Shown here: piece after piece, positions 1 through 8,900 of the stretch
Numbering within the stretch: position 1 is the stretch's first letter
Layout: the number at the start of each line of letters is the position of its first letter
Assembly: GCA_028565715.1 (NCBI GenBank)
Contig: JAOXYC010212461.1
Span: 1 to 11,266, forward strand
DNA length: 11,266 nucleotides
Direction of reading: 5' to 3'
From: Phoronis pallida
Lineage: Eukaryota; Phoronida; Phoronidae
Notes under the pieces: model-generated
The model's input: only the letters and a program-made list of their open reading frames with translations
Told to the model about the DNA's origin: nothing
The model's database searches: none
Position numbers and translations under genes: made by a program

Positions 1-438
1 AATATCTTTAGGACAACTGCATCCATCAAAACCCCTATAAAGATGTCTCAAATGATGATAATGACGTCATAATAAAATTATCGGAACGCTTTTTATACGT
101 TTTTTTGTGGTTCAGCGTATGTTACACTGTATGTTTCCGCAAAAAAAGTAGCGTGTTCACGAAATTGCAAACGGATGCCTTATTTTTTACATATGACACT
201 CGACTAAACACCTTAGTATATCAAACGCACAAAAACTTAATTTATACGATGATAGATCAACTCTTAATACAATTATTGAACTAGACGTGCAAAATTTCGA
301 TCTATCGCGTTCATAAGATTTGACTATTTCACGTCTGGTGACGTTAGCGTTAAACGGATTGTTTTATTTGATGTCATGTGTTCAACAATCCTCCAATCAC
401 ACATGACAGATTTACTAACTTAAGGTGTTATATAATTT
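1..438. other. AT-rich stretch without recognised gene
   Basis: No coding-like frame was found. It includes a palindromic TGACGTCA (62-69), identical to a cAMP response element core, but nothing nearby supports a promoter. The Penelope-like homology starts only at about 439. Confidence 0.5.
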
Positions 439-648
439 TTGTTATTCAATTCACATCTCTTGACACATACATTTGGAGTTATTCGGACACTTTATCATCG
501 TGCTGATTCAATTGTGACTGACAATGAGAAGAAAAGAGACCATTTACAACAGTCTCTTAATAATTGTGGTTATCCCAATTGGGCTATTAACAGTGCTCCT
601 AAAATACATAGGAATATTGTTGATAAGCCGAGAGCTTTTGTTACATAG
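439..648 (+). pseudogene. Penelope-like element, reverse transcriptase C-terminal fragment
   Basis: The frame reads LLFNSHLLTHTFGVIRTLYH, then RADSIVTDNEKKRDHLQQSL and CGYPNWAI. This matches the stretch after the polymerase fingers/palm in Penelope-like reverse transcriptases, where the typical pattern is FdSxHPLxHKxGVIRTLxxRA followed by an L..CGYP motif. The rest of the polymerase is absent upstream. The frame ends at TAG after FVT, ten bases before the inserted repeat at 658. The 3' part of the same element resumes at 921. A dead, truncated copy. Confidence 0.8.
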
Positions 649-657
649 AGGATAATT

Positions 658-912
658 AACTAGTGTCATTGAATAATAAATGAGTTAAAATCCGAGCCTT
701 TGGCAAGGATTTTGACGAGTTTTGAGAAATGTATTATTCAATGACGACGAATTTAATGTTCTTTTTTCTCATCTGAAACAGTGACGACGCGTTGTCGAAG
801 AAAAAACGAGGATTTTTTTAGGGCGTATGAATACAGTGATCCGTCAAGAGTGTGTTATTTTCAATGATACATTTGAGATTGCGATAGAAACGAACTTATC
901 ATGTGAGAAATA
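658..912 (+). repeat. Hairpin-headed repeat, left copy, inserted in the Penelope-like element
   Basis: About 255 bases starting AACTAGTGTCATTGAATAAT. They match, in reverse orientation, about 10995-11264 with roughly four bases in five identical by eye and a few small gaps. The first 90 bases form a fold-back: GTCATTGAATAATA (665-678) pairs exactly with TATTATTCAATGAC (732-745), with an inner stem TTAAAATCC/GGATTTTGA around AGCCTTTGGC. Penelope-like coding lies on both sides, so this copy is an independent insertion. No clear target duplication was seen. The transposon family is not identified. Confidence 0.8.
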
Positions 913-920
913 TCCATATC

Positions 921-1365
921 GTTCAAGGTCTACCAGAACAATTAGAAGAGTGAGTCTGTAAGAACTATGGTATTAAAGTTGCTCATAAACCAGAGAACAC
1001 TTTGAAACAACAGCTCGTTCACCCAAAGGATTCACAGAAGAAAGATCATTTCAGTGGGGTCGTTTATGGCATTCATTGTGAGAGACAGAACTGTCATGAA
1101 TATTACAACGGTGAGACAGATCAACCTCTCGCTAAACGAATGTACCAGCACAAAAAGGTCGCTGGTGAGGGTGTTTCATCGGCTGTTCACAATCATTTAA
1201 TTGATTCACATCATGAATTAAATAATGACAACGTGGACATTTTGTGTAAAGAAAAAAACTGGTTCGAAAGGGGTGTTTTAGAAGCAATTTTAATCTAGGC
1301 ACACAACCCATCTCTTAACAAGCTTGGAGGTGCCAGATTCAAACTGTCGTCTGCTTGGGTTGGAA
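921..1365 (+). pseudogene. Penelope-like element, GIY-YIG endonuclease fragment
   Basis: The frame opens with VQGLPEQLEE, a stop (951-953), then NYGIKVAHKPENTLKQQLVH and PKD, the linker typical of Penelope-like elements. The GIY-YIG domain follows: GVVYGIHC, YYNGET, catalytic-type Arg in KRMYQH, and Glu in LEAILI. The cysteine pair CERQNC fits the zinc-binding insert of this family. A TAG (1296-1298) replaces a sense codon. The frame then continues HNPSLNK and GGARFKLSSAW to about 1365. Two in-frame stops mean it is not functional. In intact elements RT and GIY-YIG form one protein that primes and copies the element RNA. Confidence 0.88.
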
Positions 1366-1969
1366 ACTTACGACATCACCCGGGATCTCAAACACAGCGG
1401 GGAAGCAAGATCATTTCCGCCACTCCATTGAAGAAGACGATAATTCTCCGAGGATGTATTTGACTGAACTTCAGCCCCTTCTACCCGGTTGAGGGATTGC
1501 ATCAATCGCAGGGGAACTTCTCATATGTTTACCAAAAGTAGGAGTTTGGGTTAAATTGGAGTGACGTAATGAATGAGACTCGATTATCGCGGAGATGGAA
1601 CAGACGATCGTGTGAGCTGGGCTGTGGGAGAGACTGGTCCTGTATATATGCATAGCCTTTTAAGACATCTAATAGTATATAAGTATAAAAAAGTGTGTTT
1701 GTGTGTCTGTGTGTCTGTCCGTCTGTCGTAAGTTTTGACCGCGCGAAGTGCGGGAATGGTCTAGGTTGGGCAAGGTCCTTCCATATAAAAAGTAGCAATT
1801 GAACATTTTTACTTACCGTAAGGTGGCAATGTCAATACAAAGGAAAATACATAATGTTTGCAACATCCTGTTTGGTATACAATCTTAACAGTTCATTTGC
1901 TATATCAGGTGGGTAGGTCTGCTTGAACACAACAACAGACATGTCCAGGAGATGTTAAGCTTGGTAAAG
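1366..1969. other. Tail of the Penelope-like element and non-coding sequence
   Basis: To about 1500 the sequence may still be decayed Penelope-like 3' end, since the reading after the GIY-YIG domain fades gradually. A GT/CT-rich microsatellite lies at 1692-1728. A minus-strand frame directly beyond the LINE-like stop reads VVVFKQTYPPDIANELLRLY and stops near 1844. It is not recognised. Confidence 0.45.
1692..1728. repeat. GT-rich microsatellite
   Basis: An imperfect run of GTGT, GTCT and GTCC units (gtgtgtttgtgtgtctgtgt and on). Confidence 0.8.
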
Positions 1970-2146
1970 TCAGTCAGTAATTCTTTCATTGATTAATTCG
2001 TCGACATGTAGTTTGTAATATTCTACAAAGTTTGACTTTACGTTATATCTAGTTTTCAGAACTTCCCATGACAAAAATCTATCCTCCATATCAAGCAGGT
2101 CAAAAATGAATTCAATGTTAACAGAGCAATCACTTGAGTTGTACAA
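1970..2146 (-). pseudogene. LINE-type reverse transcriptase remnant
   Basis: The minus strand reads LYNSSDCSVNIEFIFDLLDM, then EDRFLSWEVLKTRYNVK, SNFVEYYKL and a stop at 1970. The pattern DLL-xxxxxFLSxExxxxxYNVxxNFxxYY is the segment after the palm domain in non-LTR (LINE) reverse transcriptases, where such elements typically read DLLxxxGxFLSxxEFxxxYNxxTNFLxYY. It is short, isolated and stopped on both sides. It lies downstream of the NB-ARC/TPR gene on the same strand and is not part of it. Clade not assigned. Confidence 0.6.
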
Positions 2147-2552
2147 GGACTATTATCAATAAACACATTTTTATTATTCCGTATGACTTGGTTGTGTACT
2201 GAAATGTCTTGATGTAAAAAAGGAACTACCTCTTCCTAACTGGAAAACAAGTCATGATAAAAGGAGTCCTTTATTTTAATAGGTAACTTGGAGAGCTCAC
2301 ACTTTGTTCTTTTATCTACCACACAAGCCAAAGCATAGGTTTTTGAAACTAAACCCCCTTAAAAATACATTATATTAACTTAAAAGAAACAAAAATAAAA
2401 TTGTGCGCAAAAATATTCAATAAGATTCGTTCAGACCGCCCTAAGAGTATAAATAACTTTCTTTAACACATCATAAAGGGGTCCGATTTGATACGTTTAT
2501 AACAAAAACATCATAAAAAACAGTTAATTACAACGGCACTATTGTGAACATA
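2147..2552 (-). other. 3' UTR and downstream sequence of the NB-ARC/TPR gene
   Basis: An AT-rich stretch between the stop codon and the LINE-like remnant, with two AATAAA hexamers on the minus strand. No coding seen. Confidence 0.5.
2270..2275 (-). terminator. Candidate poly(A) signal of the NB-ARC/TPR gene
   Basis: AATAAA on the minus strand, about 280 bases after the stop codon and the first such hexamer met downstream. A second AATAAA lies at 2170-2175. Either would give a short 3' UTR. Confidence 0.45.
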
Positions 2553-2964
2553 TTAGGGTGCAGTGTTATAGATGTAAGACCAATAACTATTCTTCAAGTT
2601 TCTCAAATTGTCCAAGTCACCGTCTTCAATATAAAGTGCTGAAAGACGGAGGACCTCCTCCCTCAAAATGTCTTTAGATTTATTAGCACTAGGTGTCGCC
2701 ATTTGCAACTGAATTTTATACATCGCCAGCGCCGCCTTTGGTATAAGTTCATACTTCGGCTCACGAGCTATAATCTTTTTTCTCTTACTCGTTTCCAGAA
2801 GCGGCGCAAGTAGTGCCCTCGCTTGGCTTAAATTTCCGGTTTCTTGGAAGATACAAGCAAGTTTAATGTCAACCTTTTCCTTGAAGTAGGCGAATGGACC
2901 AAAACACTGCTCGTGGATTGTCAATGCTTCGTTATACATTTGCACAGCCAAGTCGTACTGCTTC
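2553..2964 (-). CDS. Coding exon 9: last TPRs, C-terminal tail, stop
   Basis: The acceptor is gcactgtatcgttccag|G. The exon encodes 136 residues and TAA at 2555-2553. KQYDLAVQMYNEALTIHE finishes one TPR, and IKLACIFQETGNLSQARAL is a further, more divergent one. A tail without recognisable domain follows, ending NSYWSYIYNTAP. It has a charged stretch (LETSKRKK) and helical segments (KSKDILREEVLRLSALY). No membrane segment or C-terminal effector domain is seen. Confidence 0.85.
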
Positions 2965-5900
2965 CTGGAACGATACAGTGCATAAAATTATAAGTCATTC
3001 ATCTGAATTTTTCTTGCTAATTCCTTAAAAATAGACTATCCAATTCCCCTATTCAGCCGACTCCCTTACCCGTCATAGAAAAAGGATTGATTACCGATAA
3101 CTGATGTTACGGTTCTGAATGTATATGATTGGTCATGATCAAGTGTCCAAAACCAAATTCCTTTTTTCTTGCGAAATTCAACTTCTGTGAAAACTTGTCA
3201 TACCACATTGTATATATCAAACAATATGTTTATGCGGTCATCATAATTTGATGAATCTGCAATTTGCGAGTTTCCTCTGCTAGGTTCAAGCTACATGTAC
3301 AGCGATACTGACACGAAACACTTTATCTACATCGATAGACGGTAACCAAACATTTCTCGGATGGACATCTTGAAATTGTGGTCCATGATTGCGATATTCT
3401 GTGGTAACTATCTAACGGTAACATGGTCATTGAAATGTACATATTCATGGGCGTAAAATGCACCCGCGTACAAACATAGACAATAAAACCCCAATCAATT
3501 GAGATAACAAAATACCCGATAACGAAAAAAAAAAATAAAAATATTACTTATACGCGTAAGAATCTCCAATGTAGTAGAGTACATAGGCAGTGTTCTGATG
3601 ATTGTAGCACAGCTTCTTCCGCAATACCAGGGCTTCGTTTAGGTACCCCAATGCTTCATCTGCAATTTGCAAATCGCATAACACATGTACCCACAACTCT
3701 ACCATTACCTTTTGTCGAACAATACATAAATAAGAAAGCATTTCATTTTCGGGGTCTATAGAAAAGCTGGCGCCTCTTAATCATGAGCAAGTGAACACTG
3801 CATTACAATGTGACTCTGAACAAACTGTAGCGGCACTGGGTGTATATCTTACACAGCAACTTGATCTACTTATCTGTATTGCTGAATATGTATGCAGGTG
3901 GCAACTTATAGTCTAAACAATTAAAAACGAATGTTTCTTATTTAGGAATTAAATTGCCTCCTCAGTCTGTATGAACTATGTTCTTCAGCAAGCAATGTGA
4001 TGCCGTGATGTTACTGTGGACAATCTAACTTATGTACAAATCTATCAGCACTCCGTCTTATGCACCTACCCGCCCCCTGTTCGCCTTTGAAACGCAGTAC
4101 TTGATAGGCCACACTGACCAGTGCACGTGCCACGCTGTTATGTGGGGTTTTATGGTGATGGCGACGCTGCATCAGAGAAGCTTTGGCGTAATGAAGTCCT
4201 TTTTCACATTTACCCCCTATAAAGGCAAAAGAAATAAAAGAAACAACAAAATGAAAACAAACCTACATATTCCTTCCCAAAAATATCTCATCTCTGTGTG
4301 TGAAGGTGTGGAAGAGATTGTATGGGTTTCCTCGCATTAATTTGATTGTCAACATTCCGCCAAGGGCAAGATTTTGATACAACTTATAACGTATTTTCTT
4401 TTTAATTATCGTTCATACATATTTTTTAAATAATGGATCTTAACAGATCTATTATGTATATAAGATACATTCACAATATACTTTCCAAAAATACAAGTTT
4501 TCGTATTAGTTAAATAACGAGCTTTTTTCTTCATGAAATCTTCGAATGAGATGAAAAGTTGGCTTCCCATAACTCGATTTCAAAGGCCATAAAGTCATCA
4601 TTTTCAATCTTGTCACGCAAAATAAAAGATGAAAAAATATCTTTAAAAGAATGAATATCCTCTCACATTTAGTGTAAAGTCCACCTAAATTGTTCAGTGC
4701 TGGCGCGATACCAGGATGGTGAGGATTCATTTGTTTCCTCATTTCCAAAGCATCCTTCAGGTGACGCTCCGCTTGCTCGAACTGACCTACAAAAACAGGA
4801 AGTACTGCGTTAAAAACAAAAGCTTGAATTGACCTTTTTAAATGCCAAGGTCTGGTTGAAATAAGAAAACAATCTTATCTGAAACACATGTATGCGATGT
4901 CTATATATGAAAAAGCTTGTCGGTCTGAATGATGCCAAGTTTGTTGTGGACGCTTTATAACTTAAAAGATACAATGTAGGAGACATGCAGAATAGATCCA
5001 TTACCCCGTATACAATTATTCAATAACTGTCCTTTTAATTGAAATATTGTGTTTCCAAATGCAACGTTCCGTAAGGAACGAAATCATAAACTCGCCATTT
5101 GTTCGTTTTTGATATACCGGGGACTTGGTTTCCGAAAATGTGCCCTGAACACTCTTTGGGAAAACACCACTTTTTGAATTGATTCATTTTCCCCAAAAAG
5201 TGCAAATGCAGGGTCGATACATGTATGTTTAAAAGCAAATATTTCAGCACATCCAGTTAGTTACACATGTACTTTAGACTTCCAGAATTGATTAAGGAAT
5301 ATCCCAAGAATGAAAATTCTATTTCAGGGGATTTAAGATTTGTATAGCGCTTACCAAGCATATTCAATGATACACCTGCCAACGACAGAATCTTCGTCAT
5401 CAGCCTACTGTACAGTCGACCACACTTCTTCTCTATTGCCAATGCCATTTTACAGCATCTGAAAATGTTGCGAGGACAATATAGTTCTCCAAATATGCTA
5501 TTACGAATGCTTTTGTAAGTTACTGGTTGCAAGCAAAAAATAGTTTTTGTTCCTCTAATTTCTACTCTTTAAACTGTGTTTTCCAATATAACCGAGGCCA
5601 TTGTTTATTGATTTGCTCAACTTCCTCGCTTATGACATCATATACGCAACTAACATAGCAGTTCTGAAAATAACTCAACGTACTCCACTGCTTTACTGTA
5701 GTCTCCAGTGCGATAAAACAACCAACTTTGCTTCACAAGTAGTTCTGATTTGACGTCACTGTCTGGATAAAGTTTGAGTAAGTCATCAGCCTCTTCAAAG
5801 ATAGTCTCGCACTCTTCTGCCCGTGCACCTAAATTAAGGAAAAAATGTTTCAAATGTTACCAAATCAGTAATCAGTGAACCTAAATATAAATACTCAATG

Positions 5901-8900
5901 AGTATTACTATGATCGAACGTTTAGTATGTCGCATTGAATAGAATAATGATGAGACTTCATATTAAAGTCTTGGGAGGCATTACATAGCGAGGGGACAGC
6001 TCACAACTGGTAAATGTTATCAATTTTGATCCCATGGTACACCATAAACCAAAATATCAAAAAGGGAAATAATTTTCAGAAAAAAAGAAAGGGTGATCAC
6101 AATCGACGTTCTTTTATACCTTTGATATAATCATATTTACAACAAATCCAATGATATTGCCTTCAAAGGAGGCTAAGGAAAATACCATAGTAATTATTAA
6201 TACTTGAGTCAACATGTTATGACTTATTATACCTGTATACTCAAATTTCAAGTCTCCGTAGTTGACCAACATTTGACTTTCTTCTTCAGGAGTTCCAAAT
6301 TTTTTAGCCGATTCCCGACATGCATTGTAAAACTGGATACTCTCGTAAGGTGCCACTAGCGACAAATAAGAATGAGCTTCTTTACCAACCTGAACGTGGG
6401 GAAAATAATAGGAATTTACATTATGTTTTTAGACCTTTCGAATGTACACACGTTTTGTGTGTATTAAGATAATCACACTGACCGTTCCCTAAGCAGACGA
6501 ATCATTAAAGTTACCGAATCCCTACGTTTTTTAACATTTTTTAAAAAAATGGACCAAGCAAAAAGTGGGTTACAATTTTGTTGAAAGGACGACAAAGTAA
6601 TACTATATACTTTGAATGCAGCTCAACTAATTAAATTAATTTTGCTACGAAGTTTGCGAAAAAGGTTGATAAAACACCACATTTTTTAAAGATGTGGCTC
6701 CGTTCTACTTGTAAGGCATAGTTTCAATATTCCCATAACTACACAACAGATTATTTATTTTTACATTGATGGATGTCTTTTTCGTAAGGAGAGCTGGTGA
6801 CTTAGTGGTACAGAGCGTATTCCTCTAAACCCGGAGGTCCGCAGTTCGAGCCCTGGAGAGTTGCAATGGCAAATGTATGAACAGTTCCGCAGCCTTTGGT
6901 AGTAATGCGTGAGGCGCTTTAGAATATGCTCATAGATAAAGCGCTATATAAATGCACTCATTATTATATTGTTATTCTTAAACGAAAACTTTTTGTCGAC
7001 CTGTATGAAGCTAAATATGCAATCGGTAAATAGTTTGCAAACAATTGAAAAAGTAGAGGCAGTAAATTGAGACAGTTCACAAATACAACTGTTCAATTGC
7101 TTAGTCATAAATATATAGACCGTTAACATGGCTATAATTAGAAATGACAGCCAATCTCTCCACGTTTATCGATCGTATAAGAAAACGAAAGAGAAAGTTA
7201 ACATCGCTTAGTTTATGAAAATTCCCAACAAATATTGAGCAATGTGTACAGCTATTCAAGTTATAGCGTCAAACTAAGATAGCAAGGCATTATTGACCAT
7301 GAAACTGCCAGTTACAGTTTAGCGTCAAGAATAGGTTGTTTTCACTCGGCTAAAATAGCTCACAGCAAAACAATTACATTACTACATTCGGTATGATTCA
7401 TTGGGCAAAACGGGACAAATTTTATTTCCAGAGCTGTACTAGTTAAATCTTACATTTATTTGTGAATGTCGTTGACAATTGATTTACCTTATAGTAAACA
7501 GGGTAGACATTTTCTGTACAGTTGATTGCCTCATTCAATAACTTCCGGACGTTGTCCATCTCATGCGCATGCTCAGTGGTGACCGCGCCATAACTCGAAG
7601 CTTCACACTGGCGATTTATCTCCAGAAGACAATTGCCGAAATATGTAACAAATCGTTCACGTATAGGGTCACTTGTTGCAATTTCGTTCATGACTTCCGA
7701 CGCTATTATCCTCAGAAAGGGTTGCATGTAAAATGTCTTTGTTGTCACAGAATATTCCAAAAGGCTTCGGTCAACTAGTGGAATAAGGGCTCTTTCTTTG
7801 ACCTGGGCGTCATTGTCACTTTTCAAGAGTGCACATGCGGCGCTTGTAGAGAAACAGCCGGACATAAAACTCAGTGCCGCCCAATATTCTTGAAGTTGTT
7901 TAGATATAACTTTGTAAGACGAAATAATCATGTCTCGAACATCTAAGTCGTCAATGAAGAGTTCACTTTTAAAAAACTCTAAGAACGATCTATGTTTAAA
8001 CAGGTCACATGCGTTTGCTGGAGAAAAGATTCCATCCCTTCGCTGAAGCATGTCCCCAACGACAAGAAGCACACTTGGCAAGCAGCAGCAGCGGGTGGCT
8101 AACTCTTCGGCATAGATTCTGAAATCTATCGAAGGAGCACTATTTCGGAGTAGCTCTACAGAGTCATCCACTGACAGAATCGTAAGTTCATTTACACGAT
8201 GTTGCCATGTATTGACTGGGTGAAACCCGTTCAAACGAGACCCTCCGTTCAAAGATGGAGAAAGTTTCCTTTCCAAACTAAATTTTTGACGTGAGGTTGT
8301 TAGGATTCGTACGCGCTTACATCTTGTAAAAATTGAGACACAAGTCTCGAAAAAATCTTTACGCGAGGTCGTGTTCTCTAATAAAACATCACAATTGTCA
8401 AACAATATCAAACAAAAGCCGTCATCCTGACACATTTGATGCACATGAGCAATGACACCATCAATAGGCCGCGCGTGAATTTTCCCGCCATCCTCTGATA
8501 CAAGAATATTCTGTAGCACACGATCAGCTACCGGTGATGGTCGTGGCTCTCCTCTTTTACACTGGTCTTCCATGAAATCTACGTAAACTAGGCGCAATTT
8601 AACGCCACAATCTAAACTTTCCTGTAAAAGCTCTTCACAAATCTGAAACGAAATGAAAGCAAGAACAATTGAGACTTAAAATGCCTTGAAAAGTTTTAAG
8701 CCTCAATATGGTACTGATTAGAATGGGTTGGTTTTACTATTGATAGACTAAATATCCATATGAGGTCAGGAATGAAAACACTACCATGAAACAATGAACG
8801 ATGTTTACAAATGAAATAAATCATCACCACACGTATGTGTAAATTGCATCATCAACTTCCAACATGTTTTATTGATATATTTAAAATATTGTTCCCACTG

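Noticed and set aside
1471-1798. Minus-strand ORFs of 60 and 89 codons
   Set aside because: They are antisense to decayed Penelope-like sequence and the GT-rich microsatellite.
4032-4340. Plus-strand ORF of 102 codons
   Set aside because: It is the antisense of the TPR exon at 4085-4216, and its translation has no domain features.
5355-5654. In-frame splice from GTTAGT (5654) to an acceptor at 5523, avoiding the frameshift
   Set aside because: It keeps the frame but gives a TPR of about 31 residues with poor motif fit, and it discards a clearly TPR-like stretch at 5566-5660. It remains a possible alternative transcript.
6788-6860. Functional tRNA gene
   Set aside because: The boxes A and B fit, but the acceptor arm does not pair and a SINE body and tail follow.
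7563-7778. Plus-strand ORF of 71 codons
   Set aside because: It is an antisense shadow of the winged-helix part of exon 2.
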